Part shown: one piece after another, positions 45,501 through 56,287 of the stretch | Position numbering within the stretch: position 1 is the first letter of the stretch | Layout of the letters: each line of letters begins with the position of its first letter | DNA from: Pseudomonadota bacterium | Lineage (GTDB): Bacteria; Pseudomonadota; Gammaproteobacteria; Burkholderiales; Thiobacillaceae | Length of the DNA: 64,000 nt | NCBI GenBank assembly: GCA_021820845.1 | Contig: JAKADC010000009.1 | Location: 1-64,000 of the forward strand | Direction: 5' to 3' | Notes under the pieces: generated by a model | Seen by the model: only the letters and a program-made list of their open reading frames with translations | Told to the model about the DNA's origin: nothing | Database searches by the model: none | Program-made: the position numbers and the translations under genes

Positions 45501-45767
45501 GATCTGCCAGCCCGCCTTGTCGAGCCGGGTCAGGAAGCGCGGCAGCGTGCTGTAGCCGAGGCGCACGTCATAAGGCCCCTGGCCCGGGAAGCGGATGCGG
45601 TCGGACGGCCCCGGGCGGACCTGCCAGGTCATTTTTTGCGCGGCGCGGACGAGGTACTTTGCCTCGAGCGACGACGACAGCAGCTCGTAGGCGACGAGCC
45701 CGGTTACCGCCAGCAGCACGAGCAGAATGCCGAGCGCGATGAGGATGCGGCGCGGAATCTTGTGCAT
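42531..45767 (-). CDS. Bifunctional penicillin-binding protein (transglycosylase/transpeptidase)
   Basis: This 1078-residue class-A-type protein has an N-terminal anchor (RRILIALGILLVLLAVTGLVAYELL), a GT51 transglycosylase region with YIENRELL and GGSTLPTQIEKYRHSPEG, and a transpeptidase region with the active serine in GSTAKLRTL and KTGTGDHRFETYG. The C-terminal 120 residues are a low-complexity Pro/Ala-rich tail. It is larger and more divergent than PBP1a or PBP1b; it builds peptidoglycan on the periplasmic face. Confidence 0.88.
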   Translation of the reverse strand: MHKIPRRILIALGILLVLLAVTGLVAYELLSSSLEAKYLVRAAQKMTWQVRPGPSDRIRFPGQGPYDVRLGYSTLPRFLTRLDKAGWQIDQQAKISIQMARASDLGLFLPYHEKDQAGLTLLDSDGKPLYRTLHPARVYRRFGEIPKVVVDSLLYIENRELLTEQFPTRNPAVEWDRLAEALMEKGISLVDVHRNVPGGSTLPTQIEKYRHSPEGLTSSMSEKLRQMATASLRAYLDGPNTLPMRKKTVMAYLNTVPLAAAPRFGEVNGIADGLRAWYGLDFDEINKTLEKSPRAGETAYASALKHVLSLIIAERRPSYYLITNRKALDAVTDDHLELLARGHVISRELADRAKRVKLRGMGERAEPAELRFVDRKAVNAQRIRIAQLLGERRLYDLDRLDLQVNTTINQPAQKIVSDYLQNLARPEAAAASGLIGFRLLQPDNAFDQVIYSFTLYEKTPQGNVLRVQADNLNQPFDINSQARLDLGSTAKLRTLVTYLQIVSNLYDEYRTLDAAVLRQKAQPQRDVLAQWVAATLLAQPDIKRDALLDAAMGRKYSAAREMFFTGGGLHDFVNFDPSDNTRIMDVWEATKNSVNLVYIRIMRDIVRHYVRATPGAAARILEDASNPLRQTYLMRFVDQEGRLFIHRFYQNHRHQTPGEMANDLYARVRSNPRRFTSVYRYLEPQAGFDAYVAALHANVPASAGLSPKVLESLYKTHAPDAYNLADRGYVTQIHPLELWVVKSLRDSPPTTLRALDDEGTGVRREVYNWLFKTSRKNAQDIRIQSLLEVEAFDGLLRDWKRLGYPFDNITPSYATAIGASGDRPAALAELMGILVNDGVRAPTTSLTGMHFAADTPYDTRLSLKPAKGERLLPVEVAQTVRRALARVVEGGTAGRLAGALKDAAGHPITMGGKTGTGDHRFETYGKGGQLISSRVVSRSATVVFYLGDRYFGTLTAVVEGEQAGRFGFTSSLTAQMLKILLPRLQPYLYAGSAAPAAGAPDTAAVAPPKPAPSIQRAPAKEKPDDTTSKADPNVKQPPSGGGGFPENLEPDVVLPVPAAPEAPAPAPATEPAPAGPSQ

Positions 45768-45770
45768 GGT

Positions 45771-46772
45771 TCAGACCCAGTCGCGCGGCGTCAGGAAACG
45801 CGAATACAGCACCGCTTCCGGCGTGCCCGGTTCGGGATGCCAGTCATAGCGCCATTTCACCATCGGCGGCAGCGACATCAGGATCGACTCGGTGCGTCCG
45901 CCGGATTGCAGGCCGAACAGGGTGCCGCGGTCGTACACCAGGTTGAATTCGACGTAGCGGCCGCGCCGGTAGGCCTGGAAATCGCGTTCGCGCTCGCCGT
46001 ATCCAAGGTGCTTGCGGCGTTCGAGGATCGGCAGGTAGGCGTCGAGAAAAGCGTCGCCGACGCTTTTCGTCATCGCGGACGCGTGCTCGAACCCGCCTTC
46101 GGAGAAGTCGTCGAAGAAGATGCCGCCGATGCCGCGCTGTTCGTTGCGGTGCTTGAGGAAGAAATAGCGGTCGCACCATTCCTTGAAGCGCGGGTGGAGC
46201 GCGGGGCCGAACGGGTCGAGCGCCGCCTTGCAGGTGGCGTGGAAGTGGCGGGCGTCGTCGTCGAAGCCGTAATAGGGCGTGAGATCCATGCCGCCGCCGA
46301 ACCACCACACGGGCGCTTCGCCGTCCTTGAGCGCGACGAAGCCGCGGACGTTCATGTGCACCGTCGGCGCGTAAGGGTTGCGCGGATGCAGCACCAGCGA
46401 CACGCCCATCGCCTCCCAGCGGCGCCCGGCGAGCTCGGGACGGTGGGCGCTCGCCGACGGCGGCAGCCGGCTGCCGGTCACGTGCGAGAAATTCACGCCG
46501 CCGCGCTCGAAAACGTGGCCGTCCTCGATCAGGCGGGAAATGCCGCCGCCGCCATCGAAAGCCGGTCCATCCTTGTCACGCGCGCCTTCCCCGGGGGCGC
46601 CTTCGGCCTGCGGCGGGTTCGACGCGGCGGGGCCGCGCGTCCAGGCGTCGGTACGGAAGGGAAGACCGTCGGCGGCTTCGAGCGCGGCGACGATGCGGGC
46701 CTGCAATTCGAGCAGCCAGGTTTTGACTGCGCGGGGATCGAACGGGGTGGCGGCAGGTGGGTGGGCGGGCAT
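45771..46772 (-). CDS. hemF: Aerobic coproporphyrinogen III oxidase
   Basis: HemF converts coproporphyrinogen III to protoporphyrinogen IX with O2. The 333-residue protein contains the family blocks [41 protein letters not shown] and [19 protein letters not shown] 46772 is chosen, since an in-frame upstream TTG has no support. It lies three bases before the penicillin-binding protein gene. Confidence 0.96.
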   Translation of the reverse strand: MPAHPPAATPFDPRAVKTWLLELQARIVAALEAADGLPFRTDAWTRGPAASNPPQAEGAPGEGARDKDGPAFDGGGGISRLIEDGHVFERGGVNFSHVTGSRLPPSASAHRPELAGRRWEAMGVSLVLHPRNPYAPTVHMNVRGFVALKDGEAPVWWFGGGMDLTPYYGFDDDARHFHATCKAALDPFGPALHPRFKEWCDRYFFLKHRNEQRGIGGIFFDDFSEGGFEHASAMTKSVGDAFLDAYLPILERRKHLGYGERERDFQAYRRGRYVEFNLVYDRGTLFGLQSGGRTESILMSLPPMVKWRYDWHPEPGTPEAVLYSRFLTPRDWV

Positions 46773-46776
46773 CGGG

Positions 46777-47310
46777 TCAGGGGCGAAGTAGGGTTCCGGT
46801 TGCAAGGTCGATCAAAGTGGAGGGGCGCTTTCGCGTGCCGATGCGGCCGTCGATCACGCGCACCCGCGCACCGAATATTCTGCGGCATTCGATCGCTGTT
46901 TTGGCGGGTTTCTTGCCGCTTTTGTTGGCGCTGGTGGAAACCAGCGCCATGCGTAGGCTGCGGCACAGGCGCGCCGCGCCGCGATGGGCGGTGACGCGAA
47001 CGGCGATCGTGGGGCGCCCGCCGGTCAGTTCGGGCGGGCAGGCGGTCGAGGCGGGGACGACCCAGGTCACGGGGCCGGGCCAGGTTCGCCCGATGCGCGC
47101 CCGGTCGGCGGCGTTCAGCGGGCGCATGAAGGGTTCGAGCCGCCTGAAGCGGTCCGCGATCAGCAGCAGGCCCTTGGCGGCGCTGCGGCCCTTGAGCCGG
47201 ATGAGGCGCCGGATCGCGCGGCGGTTGCGCGGATCGCAGCCGAGGCCGTAGCAGGATTCGGTGGGGTAGGCGATGACGCCGCCGCGTTTGAGGTAGGCGG
47301 CGAGTTTCAC
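46777..47310 (-). CDS. Sua5/YrdC/YciO-family protein (threonylcarbamoyl-AMP synthase type)
   Basis: This protein of about 177 residues starts [29 protein letters not shown] with the K/R-S-T-N type motifs [16 protein letters not shown] and [13 protein letters not shown] of the YrdC fold. It would make threonylcarbamoyl-AMP for tRNA t6A. The start is a GTG at 47310 or 47313, just after the purD stop with GAGG inside the overlap; the longer open frame would run into purD. It is shorter than full Sua5 and matches TsaC length. Confidence 0.88.
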   Translation of the reverse strand: MKLAAYLKRGGVIAYPTESCYGLGCDPRNRRAIRRLIRLKGRSAAKGLLLIADRFRRLEPFMRPLNAADRARIGRTWPGPVTWVVPASTACPPELTGGRPTIAVRVTAHRGAARLCRSLRMALVSTSANKSGKKPAKTAIECRRIFGARVRVIDGRIGTRKRPSTLIDLATGTLLRP

Positions 47311-47317
47311 CACAGCC

Positions 47318-48595
<1,278 letters not shown>

Positions 48596-48630
48596 GTTTG
48601 TTCTAAGAGTGAAGGATTGAAAGGGCGGCG

Positions 48631-48730
48631 GTGAAGGGAGAAGGGAGAAGGGGGATGCCCACCCGGTGCTGCGCGCCACCCTCCCTGCCGGGAGGGGGCA
48701 GCCCTTCCCCCTTTACCCTTCTCCCTTCAC
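48631..48730. repeat. Long imperfect inverted repeat with inner hairpin between purH and purD
   Basis: The 15-bp arms 48631-48645 and 48716-48730 are perfect reverse complements, and pairing continues inward (AAGGGGG with CCCCCTT). An inner hairpin, CCCTCCC 48679-48685 with GGGAGGG 48690-48696, sits in the middle. Its purine/pyrimidine bias and structure resemble intergenic REP-like elements; it may attenuate purD. Confidence 0.6.
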
Positions 48731-48733
48731 GCA

Positions 48734-50302
48734 TTAATGCCGGAAGTGCCGCGTCCCGGTGAACACCATTGCGATGCCATGCTCGTCGGCCGCCGCGATG
48801 ACTTCGTCGTCGCGCATCGAGCCGCCGGGCTGGATCACGGCCTTGATGCCGGCCGTGGCCGCCTGGTCGATGCCGTCGCGGAAGGGAAAGAAGGCGTCTG
48901 ATGCCATCACCGAGCCCGGTACCGCGAGGCCGGCGTGCTCGGCCTTGATCGCGGCGATGCGGGCGGAGTTGACGCGGCTCATCTGTCCCGCGCCGACGCC
49001 GACGGTCATGCGGTCCTTCGCATAGACGATCGCGTTGGACTTGACGAACTTGGCGACGCGCCAGGCGAACAGCAGGTCGTCCATCTCCTTGTCGGTCGGC
49101 GCGCGCCGGGTGACGACCTTGAGTTCGGCGTTCAGCAGCACGTCGGCGTCCTGCACCAGCAGCCCGCCCGCGACGCGCTTCATGTCGAGCTGGGTCACCG
49201 GGCCACTCCACTTTCCGCATTCGAGCAGGCGCACGTTCTTCTTGGCGGCGACGGCGGCGGAGGCTTCGGGGCTGACCTCGGGCGCGATGATGACCTCGAC
49301 GAACTGGCGCTCGACGATCGCCTGGGCGGTCGCGCCGTCCAGGCGGCCGTTGAAGGCGATGATGCCGCCGAACGCCGATTCCGGATCGGTCTGGTAGGCG
49401 CGGTTGTAGGCGTCCAGCAGGTTCGCGCCGTACGCGACGCCGCACGGGTTGGCGTGCTTGACGATGACGCAGGCGGGTGCGGCGTCGAACAGCTTCACGC
49501 ACTCGAGCGCGGCGTCGGTGTCGGCGATGTTGTTGTACGAGAGTTCCTTGCCCTGGATCTGGCGCGCGGTGGCGATGGTGCCCGCGGGTGCGTTCGCCTC
49601 GACGTAGAACGCGCCGGCCTGGTGCGGGTTCTCCCCGTAGCGGCAGGTCTGCGCGCGGGTGAACTGCAGGGTCAGCTGCTCGCCGAAGGCCGAGCGTTCG
49701 CCCTTGTCGTCGAGCGCCGTCAGGTAGTTGCTGATGTGGCCGTCGTACTGAGCCGTGTGCGTGAACGCCTTCTTGGCCAGGTCGAAGCGGGTGGCGTCGG
49801 TCAGCGCACCGCCGTGGGTCTGCATCTCGGCGACCAGCGCCGGGTAGTCGGCGGGGTCGGTGACGATGGCGACGTGGCGGTAGTTCTTGGCCGACGAGCG
49901 CACCATCGCCGGGCCGCCGATGTCGATGTTCTCGATGGCGTCGTCCAGCGTGTGAGGCTTCGACACCGTGGCGACGAAGGGATAGAGGTTCACGCACACC
50001 AGATCGATGTAGCCCATGCCGTGCTGCGTCATGGTCGCGACGTGTGCCGGGAGGTCGCGCCGCGCCAGGATGCCGCCGTGGACTTTCGGATGCAGCGTCT
50101 TGACGCGGCCGTCGAGCATTTCCGGGAAGCCCGTGTATTCGCTGACGTCGATCACCGTGAGGCCGGCGTCGCGCAGCGCCTTGGCCGTGCCTCCGGTGGA
50201 CAGCAGTTCGACGCCGGCATCGGCGAGTGCGCGCGCGAAATCGACGAGGCCGGCCTTGTCCGAGACGGAAAGCAGGGCGCGCTGTATTTTCATTGTGGTC
50301 AT
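48734..50302 (-). CDS. purH: Bifunctional AICAR formyltransferase/IMP cyclohydrolase
   Basis: PurH carries out the last two steps of IMP synthesis. The 522-residue protein shows the cyclohydrolase start ([53 protein letters not shown]) and the transformylase part (KHANPCGVA near residue 266 with the Lys-His pair; [10 protein letters not shown] near the end). Two ATGs three codons apart are possible (50302 or 50293). It begins just after fis. Confidence 0.96.
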   Translation of the reverse strand: MTTMKIQRALLSVSDKAGLVDFARALADAGVELLSTGGTAKALRDAGLTVIDVSEYTGFPEMLDGRVKTLHPKVHGGILARRDLPAHVATMTQHGMGYIDLVCVNLYPFVATVSKPHTLDDAIENIDIGGPAMVRSSAKNYRHVAIVTDPADYPALVAEMQTHGGALTDATRFDLAKKAFTHTAQYDGHISNYLTALDDKGERSAFGEQLTLQFTRAQTCRYGENPHQAGAFYVEANAPAGTIATARQIQGKELSYNNIADTDAALECVKLFDAAPACVIVKHANPCGVAYGANLLDAYNRAYQTDPESAFGGIIAFNGRLDGATAQAIVERQFVEVIIAPEVSPEASAAVAAKKNVRLLECGKWSGPVTQLDMKRVAGGLLVQDADVLLNAELKVVTRRAPTDKEMDDLLFAWRVAKFVKSNAIVYAKDRMTVGVGAGQMSRVNSARIAAIKAEHAGLAVPGSVMASDAFFPFRDGIDQAATAGIKAVIQPGGSMRDDEVIAAADEHGIAMVFTGTRHFRH

Positions 50303-50309
50303 GATGGGT

Positions 50310-50549
50310 TCAGTCTGAAAGGCCGTGCTCGCGCATTTTCTTGCGCAGCGTGTTGCGGTTGATGCCGAGCATGTCGGCTGCGCGCGTCTGGTTGCCCTCG
50401 GCGCGATCGAGGATGTAGGCCAGCAGGGGTTTTTCCACCGCGCCGAGCACCATGCTGTAAACCTCGCGCGGCGTTTCGCCGTCGAGGTCCTTGAAATAGC
50501 GGTTCAGCGACCGCCGCATGCACGCAGCGATTTCGTTTTCTTCTATCAT
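50310..50549 (-). CDS. fis: Fis-family nucleoid-associated protein
   Basis: The 79-residue Fis protein ends in a helix-turn-helix ([26 protein letters not shown]). It binds DNA and helps control rRNA and other promoters. As in many proteobacteria it follows dusB closely (16 bp), and here it precedes purH, forming a dusB-fis-purH-purD run. Confidence 0.95.
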   Translation of the reverse strand: MIEENEIAACMRRSLNRYFKDLDGETPREVYSMVLGAVEKPLLAYILDRAEGNQTRAADMLGINRNTLRKKMREHGLSD

Positions 50550-50565
50550 TTTTTGAGTTCCCCTT

Positions 50566-51618
50566 TTATGCCGCGAGCCGCGAGGCCGCCAGCACGTTCT
50601 GCGTGTTGTTGTCGTCGTCGCCGGCCTCGTAGCGCAGCCGGCTGCCCGCGTGCGCGGCCTGGGCGAAATAGTCGTTCACGACGGCGAGCTGTTCGGCCAC
50701 CGAGTCGAGCCGGTTCATCGCATGGCGGAAGGCGCTGCTGCCGACCAGCCCCTTCGTGTACCAGGATATGTGCTTGCGCGCGACGCGCACGCCGGTGACG
50801 TCGCCGTAGAAGGCGTACAGGTCGTGGATGTGATCGAGCAGAACGGCATGGATCTCCGCGACTTCGGGCTGCGGCAGATGCGCGCCGGTGGCCAGGAAAT
50901 GCGCGATCTCGCGGAAGATCCAGGGCCGGCCCTGTGCGGCGCGGCCGATCATCACGGCGTCGGCGCCGGTGTATTCGAGGACGTGCTTCGCCTTCTCCGG
51001 CGTGGTGATGTCGCCGTTGGCGATCACCGGAATGCGCGCTTCGGCCTTCACCGCCTTGATGGTGTCGTACTCGGCTTCGCCCGTGTAGCCGCAGGCGCGG
51101 GTGCGGCCGTGCATCGCCAGCGCCTGCACGCCGGCGTTCTCGGCGATCTTCAGGATGTTGAGTGCGTTCTTGTGCTCGCGGTCCCAGCCGGTGCGGATCT
51201 TCAGCGTCACCGGCACGTCGGGAACGGCCTGGACGACGGCGTCGAGGATACGCCCGACCAGCGCTTCGTCCTGCAGCAGCGCGGAGCCCGCCATCACGTT
51301 GCAGACCTTCTTGGCCGGGCACCCCATGTTGATGTCGATGATCTGCGCGCCGCGGTCGACGTTGTGACGGGCGGCGTCGGCCATCATCTGCGGGTCCGCC
51401 CCGGCGATCTGCACGCTGATCGGGTCGACCTCGCCCTCGTGGTTGGCGCGCCGGGCGGTCTTGGCCGAGCCGTACAGCAGCGAGTTCGACGTCACCATCT
51501 CGGACACCGCCATGCCGGCGCCCAGCTTCTTGCAAAGCTGGCGGAAAGGCCGGTCGGTCACCCCCGCCATGGGAGCGACGATCAGGCGATTCTTGAGAAG
51601 GTGGCGACCGATACGCAT
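50566..51618 (-). CDS. dusB: tRNA-dihydrouridine synthase B
   Basis: This 350-residue FMN enzyme reduces uridines in tRNA. It has the start RLIVAPMAGVTDRPFRQLCKKLGAG, the catalytic cysteine in INMGCPAKKVCN near residue 100, and the FMN-binding stretch VIANGDITTPEKA. It is first in the dusB-fis-purH-purD series and divergent from mscL. Confidence 0.95.
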   Translation of the reverse strand: MRIGRHLLKNRLIVAPMAGVTDRPFRQLCKKLGAGMAVSEMVTSNSLLYGSAKTARRANHEGEVDPISVQIAGADPQMMADAARHNVDRGAQIIDINMGCPAKKVCNVMAGSALLQDEALVGRILDAVVQAVPDVPVTLKIRTGWDREHKNALNILKIAENAGVQALAMHGRTRACGYTGEAEYDTIKAVKAEARIPVIANGDITTPEKAKHVLEYTGADAVMIGRAAQGRPWIFREIAHFLATGAHLPQPEVAEIHAVLLDHIHDLYAFYGDVTGVRVARKHISWYTKGLVGSSAFRHAMNRLDSVAEQLAVVNDYFAQAAHAGSRLRYEAGDDDNNTQNVLAASRLAA

Positions 51619-51746
51619 AAGGGGCGGATTTTACCCTCGTCGGGTGCCCCGACCAAGCCTCGAAAATTTGCATCGCGGTGGCCTCGATGCGGTTTGAGCG
51701 GCTACTATCAACAGATTGTCGTGCATCGATAACAGGAGGAGAAAAA

Positions 51747-52169
51747 ATGAGTTTTATGTCTGAATTCAAGGAGTTCGCGGTCAAGGGCAATGCGATGGAC
51801 CTGGCGGTCGGCGTCATCATCGGCGCGGCCTTCGGCAAGATCGTCGAGTCGATCGTCAACGACCTGATCATGCCGCTCATCGGCGCACTGTTCGGCGGCT
51901 TCGATTTTTCCAACCTGTTCCTGCCCTTGAGGGACGTGCCGCAAGGCGTCGCGATGACCCTGGCCGACGTGAGGAAGGCGGGCGTCCCGGTATTTGCCTA
52001 CGGCAATTTTCTGACCATACTGCTCAACTTCATCATCCTGGCGCTCATCGTTTTCGTCATCGTCCGGCAGATCAACCGCCTGAAGAAGCCGGCCGCGCCA
52101 GCCGCGCCAGCGGCGACGCCGGAAGATATCGTGTTGCTGCGTGAAATTCGCGACAGCCTGAAAAAGTAA
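51747..52169 (+). CDS. mscL: Large-conductance mechanosensitive channel
   Basis: This 140-residue MscL has the conserved first helix ([41 protein letters not shown]) and a second helix ([28 protein letters not shown]), with the cytoplasmic bundle [15 protein letters not shown] at the end. It opens under membrane tension on osmotic downshift. AGGAGGA precedes ATG 51747. Confidence 0.97.
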   Translation: MSFMSEFKEFAVKGNAMDLAVGVIIGAAFGKIVESIVNDLIMPLIGALFGGFDFSNLFLPLRDVPQGVAMTLADVRKAGVPVFAYGNFLTILLNFIILALIVFVIVRQINRLKKPAAPAAPAATPEDIVLLREIRDSLKK

Positions 52170-52278
52170 CGAGGCTGTCATCGTGTACGGGCACGCTCCG
52201 GGAGCGGAGGTGCTCATTGCTGCCCTGGCGGTGTGGGTAGGCAGAGTACGACTCTCGCCATTGGGACAGGGCCCCATC

Positions 52279-53523
52279 ATGAAAAGACATCAACACGCAG
52301 CCTGCCTGCTGGCAGGCTGGGCAGCGTTTTGCGTTGCGGCCGCCCATGCGGCGGACATAGCCGAGCGCGAAGTGGGCGTGCTGCTCGGCGGCGGGCAGGC
52401 CGACGCGGATCTGGTCGGCGGAAGGCACGATACGGGCACGTCGCTCCTCGGCGTGCGCTACGGCCAGCGCCTGAACGACCGCTTCAGCCTGTTCGGCGAC
52501 CTGGTCTACGGCGCCTACGACGGCAACCGCATCGGCGTGGGGGATGCCGACGTCACGACGCTGCGCGGCGGATTCGAATGGATGGCTTCGCGGCAGCCGC
52601 GCTACAACTGGTTCCTGTCGGGGGGGCTGGGCGTGATGGACGTCAACACCGCCGGCAGCAACGGCTTTACCCGTCCGATGGCCTCGCTGGGCGTCGGGCA
52701 GTCGTGGGAAGCGGGGGCGAACGACGCCTTTCGCTGGGAGGTGCGCGCCGATCGGTCGTTCGGCGACGGCGGCCTGCCCGGCGCGGGGCTGGTCAATTTT
52801 CAGGCGCTGGTGGGCTATGCATGGGGCCTCGGCGCGCCGCTCGATTCCGACGGCGATGGCGTGGCCAATCGCGTGGACCTCTGCCCCGGCACGCCGAAGG
52901 GCGCCAAGACCGGTCCGCGCGGCTGCCCGCTGGACACCGACGGCGACGGCGTATTCGACGGCCTCGACCGTTGTCCGGGAACCGGCGCCGGCGTGAAGGT
53001 CGACGCCGACGGTTGCCCGCTGGACGCCGACGGCGACGGGGTTCCCGATTCCCGCGACCGCTGTCCGTCTGTCGCCGCACCGGCTACGTCCGACGGCTGT
53101 CCTCCCAGGCCGGCCGGACCCAAGACACCCGGGTCCCAAGCGCCCGAGTCCCAGTCGGCGCGGCCGGCCGAAACGGGCGCGCCCGCAAAACTGACCCTCG
53201 ACGGCGTGATTTTCGACAAGGCAAGCGACCGGCTGCGTCCCGAGTCTCTTACGATTCTCGACAATGTCGCCGCCACCTTGAAGGAATGGGGCGAGGTCAA
53301 GGTGGAGGTGGCCGGGCATACCGACTCGGTGGGCCAGGCCGCATTCAATCGCAGGCTGTCGCAGCGCCGCGCCGAGGCGGTGCGCGCCTACCTTCTCGGG
53401 AAGGGCGTCGCGGCGAGCCGCCTGATCGCCAGGGGATACGGCGAATCCGAACCGGTGGCCGACAACAAGACCGCGGCAGGCCGCGCGAAGAACCGCCGCG
53501 TCGAGTTGATCCCCCGGCTGTAG
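52279..53523 (+). CDS. OmpA-family outer-membrane protein with calcium-binding repeats
   Basis: This 414-residue protein has a signal peptide (HQHAACLLAGWAAFCVAAAHAA), an N-terminal barrel of about 170 residues, three thrombospondin-type-3 repeats (DSDGDGVANRVDLCPGTPKG, DTDGDGVFDGLDRCPG, DADGDGVPDSRDRCPS), a Pro-rich linker, and a C-terminal OmpA domain that binds peptidoglycan (VAGHTDSVGQAAFNRRLSQRRAEAVRAYL). ATG 52279 is the only start with a signal peptide. It follows mscL by 109 bp. Confidence 0.92.
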   Translation: MKRHQHAACLLAGWAAFCVAAAHAADIAEREVGVLLGGGQADADLVGGRHDTGTSLLGVRYGQRLNDRFSLFGDLVYGAYDGNRIGVGDADVTTLRGGFEWMASRQPRYNWFLSGGLGVMDVNTAGSNGFTRPMASLGVGQSWEAGANDAFRWEVRADRSFGDGGLPGAGLVNFQALVGYAWGLGAPLDSDGDGVANRVDLCPGTPKGAKTGPRGCPLDTDGDGVFDGLDRCPGTGAGVKVDADGCPLDADGDGVPDSRDRCPSVAAPATSDGCPPRPAGPKTPGSQAPESQSARPAETGAPAKLTLDGVIFDKASDRLRPESLTILDNVAATLKEWGEVKVEVAGHTDSVGQAAFNRRLSQRRAEAVRAYLLGKGVAASRLIARGYGESEPVADNKTAAGRAKNRRVELIPRL

Positions 53524-53544
53524 CCAGGGCAGCCCGACGGACGG

Positions 53545-56274
53545 CTAGTGCGCGGCCTCCCAGTTGCGGCCCGCGCCGACGCCGACGCGCAGCGGCACCT
53601 TGAGCTGGGCGACGTTGCACATCTGTCCCGGCAGTTCGGCGCGCACGCGGTCGAGTTCGCGTTCGGGTACTTCGAGGATGAGCTCGTCGTGCACCTGCAG
53701 CAGCAGCCGGCTTTCCAGCTTTTCATCGTCGAGCCAGCGCTGCACGGCGATCATCGCCAGCTTGATGAGATCGGCGGCGGTGCCCTGCATCGGCGCATTG
53801 ATCGCGGCGCGCTCGGCGCCCTGGCGGCGCGCCGGGTTCTTCGCGTTGATCTCCGGCAGGTAGAGGCGGCGCCCGAACACGGTCTCGACGTAGCCCTGGC
53901 TCCGCGCGGCTTCGCGCGTGCGCTGCATGTAGCCGGCCACGCCGGGATAGCGCGCGAAATAGCGGTCGATGTAGGCCTGCGCGGCGGCGCGGTCGAGGTT
54001 GAGCTGGCTCGCCAGCCCGAACGCCGACATGCCGTAGATGAGCCCGAAATTGATGACCTTGGCCATGCGCCGCTGCTCGCTGCTGACGCCCTCGAGCGGC
54101 ACGCCGAACACCTCGGCGGCGGTGGCGGTGTGGATGTCGCGGTCCTCCGCGAAGGCATTCAGCAGCCCCGCGTCATCGGACAGGTGCGCCATGATGCGCA
54201 GTTCGATCTGCGAATAGTCGGCCGACACCAGCATGTGCCCGGGCGGTGCGATGAAGGCCTCGCGGATGCGGCGGCCTTCGAGCGTGCGCGCGGGAATGTT
54301 CTGCAGGTTGGGCTCGGCGCTCGCCAGCCGGCCGGTCACGGCGGTGGCCTGGGAATAGCTCGTATGCACGCGCCCGGTGGCCGGGTTGATCATCTGCGGC
54401 AGCTTGTCGGTGTAGGTCGACTTGAGCTTGGCCATCCCGCGGTAGTCGAGGATCGCGCGCGCGATCGGATGGTCGAGCGCCAGCTGCGCCAGCGTCTCCT
54501 CGTCGGTGGACGGCGCGCCGCTCGGCGTTTTTCTGATGACCGGCAGGCCTTTCTGCGTGAAAAGAATGTCGCCGATCTGCTTCGGCGAGCCGAGGTTGAA
54601 GGGCTGCCCCGCCTCCTGGTACGCGCGCTGCTCGAGCTCGAGCATCTTGCGCCCGAGTTCGCCGCTCTGCGCGGCGAGCAGGTCGCGGTCGAGCAGCACG
54701 CCGGTGCGCTCCATGCGGAACAGGATCTCCGCGACGGGCAGCTCGATGTGGCGGTAGACGAAGGCGAGCTTGTCGGACGCCTCGATCCGCGGCGCCAGCG
54801 CGTCGCGCACGCGCAGCGTGACGTCGGCATCTTCCGCGGCGTATTCGCCTGCGCGCTCGATCGCGACCTGTTCGAAGCCGATGCGCGCCGCGCCCTTGCC
54901 GGTGACGTCGTCGTAGCTGATCGTCGCGAGGCCGAGGTGGCGCGAAGCGAGGCTGCCGAGTTCGTGCGAGTGGTGCGCCTCCAGCACGTAGGATTGCAGC
55001 AGCGTGTCGTCCACGACGCCGCCGAGCCGGATGCCGCAGTTGGCGAACACGTGGCGGTCGTATTTGAGATGCTGGCCGACGATCCTGGGCTCGCTGCTTT
55101 CCAGCAGCGGCTTCAGTTTCGCCAGCACGGCGTCGCGGTCGAGCTGCGCGGGCGCACCGGCGTAATGGTGCGCCAGCGGCAGGTAGGCCGCCTCGCCGTG
55201 CGCGGTGGCGAACGAGATGCCGACCAGCTCGGCCTGCATCGGATCGAGGCTGGTCGTTTCGGTGTCGAGCGCGTACGACGGTGCCGTAGCGAGCTTCGCG
55301 ATCCAGGCGTCGAGCCGGGCCTCCGACAGGATCGTTTCGTAGTGCACGCGATGCGTGCCGCTTTCGTCCTGCTCGGGGGCGTCGGGCACGGCCGTCGCCG
55401 CCGCATCGAGTTCGCGCAGCCAGGTGCGGAACTCGTAGCGCTGGAACAGCGCGCGCAAGGTGTCCGTCTCGCGCGGCTTCAGGACGAGGTCGTCGAAATC
55501 GAAGGGCAGCGCGACGTCGGTCCTGATCGTGACCAGGGTGCGCGCCTGGGGCAGCCAGTCGAGCGTGGCGCGCAGGTTGTCGCCGACCACGCCCTTGATC
55601 TCGCCGGCGTGCGCCAGCAGGTTGTCGAGCGTGCCGTATTCGGCGAGCCATTTCACCGCCGTCTTCGGGCCGCACTTGGCCACGCCGGGCACGTTGTCGA
55701 CCGCATCGCCGACCAGGGTAAGGTAGTCGACGATGCGCTCGGGCGGCACGCCGAACTTCGCGGCGACGCCGGCCGGGTCGAGCGTCTCCAGGCTCATGGT
55801 GTTGACGAGCGTCACGTGGCCGTCGACCAGCTGCGCCATGTCCTTGTCGCCGGTGGAGACGATGCTGCAGATGCCTTTGTCCGTGGCATGCCGGACCAGC
55901 GTGCCGATCACGTCGTCGGCCTCGACGCCTTCCACGACGACGAGCGGCCATCCCTCGGCGCGGATCGCCGCGTGCAGCGGCTCGATCTGGCTGCGCAGGT
56001 CATCCGGCATCGGCGGGCGGTGTTCCTTGTACGCGGGATACAGCTCGTCGCGGAAGGTCTTGCCCTTCGCGTCGAACACGCAGGCGATATAATCGGCCGC
56101 ATGGTCCTTCCGCAGCTTGTGCAGCATGGAAAGCACGCCCTTGATCGCGTTGGTCGGCTCGCCGGCGGAATTGCGCAGGTCGGGCAGCGCGTGGAACGCG
56201 CGATACAGGTAGGACGAGCCGTCCACCAATAACAGGGTTTTCCTGGGCGGGCTTACATTAGAAGAATCGTTCAC
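53545..56274 (-). CDS. polA: DNA polymerase I
   Basis: This 909-residue PolA has the 5' nuclease (LLLVDGSSYLYRAFHALPDLR at the start), a 3'-5' exonuclease that looks active (YALDTETTSLDPMQAELVG), and the polymerase with motif A SADYSQIELRIMAHLS and motif C QVHDELILEVP. The start is GTG 56274 (VNDSSNVSPPRKTLLLV), since the longer frame upstream lacks support and crosses the start of the divergent LOG gene. It functions in replication and repair. Confidence 0.95.
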   Translation of the reverse strand: MNDSSNVSPPRKTLLLVDGSSYLYRAFHALPDLRNSAGEPTNAIKGVLSMLHKLRKDHAADYIACVFDAKGKTFRDELYPAYKEHRPPMPDDLRSQIEPLHAAIRAEGWPLVVVEGVEADDVIGTLVRHATDKGICSIVSTGDKDMAQLVDGHVTLVNTMSLETLDPAGVAAKFGVPPERIVDYLTLVGDAVDNVPGVAKCGPKTAVKWLAEYGTLDNLLAHAGEIKGVVGDNLRATLDWLPQARTLVTIRTDVALPFDFDDLVLKPRETDTLRALFQRYEFRTWLRELDAAATAVPDAPEQDESGTHRVHYETILSEARLDAWIAKLATAPSYALDTETTSLDPMQAELVGISFATAHGEAAYLPLAHHYAGAPAQLDRDAVLAKLKPLLESSEPRIVGQHLKYDRHVFANCGIRLGGVVDDTLLQSYVLEAHHSHELGSLASRHLGLATISYDDVTGKGAARIGFEQVAIERAGEYAAEDADVTLRVRDALAPRIEASDKLAFVYRHIELPVAEILFRMERTGVLLDRDLLAAQSGELGRKMLELEQRAYQEAGQPFNLGSPKQIGDILFTQKGLPVIRKTPSGAPSTDEETLAQLALDHPIARAILDYRGMAKLKSTYTDKLPQMINPATGRVHTSYSQATAVTGRLASAEPNLQNIPARTLEGRRIREAFIAPPGHMLVSADYSQIELRIMAHLSDDAGLLNAFAEDRDIHTATAAEVFGVPLEGVSSEQRRMAKVINFGLIYGMSAFGLASQLNLDRAAAQAYIDRYFARYPGVAGYMQRTREAARSQGYVETVFGRRLYLPEINAKNPARRQGAERAAINAPMQGTAADLIKLAMIAVQRWLDDEKLESRLLLQVHDELILEVPERELDRVRAELPGQMCNVAQLKVPLRVGVGAGRNWEAAH

Positions 56275-56287
56275 GAGGCGCTCGAAA

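Noticed and set aside
42189-46994. Plus-strand open frame of 1601 codons
   Set aside because: It is antisense to the penicillin-binding protein and hemF genes, whose protein motifs are clear; the frame is low-complexity Arg/Ala/Gly/Val and comes from GC bias.
53548-56232. Plus-strand open frame of 894 codons
   Set aside because: It is antisense to polA, which has all its catalytic motifs.
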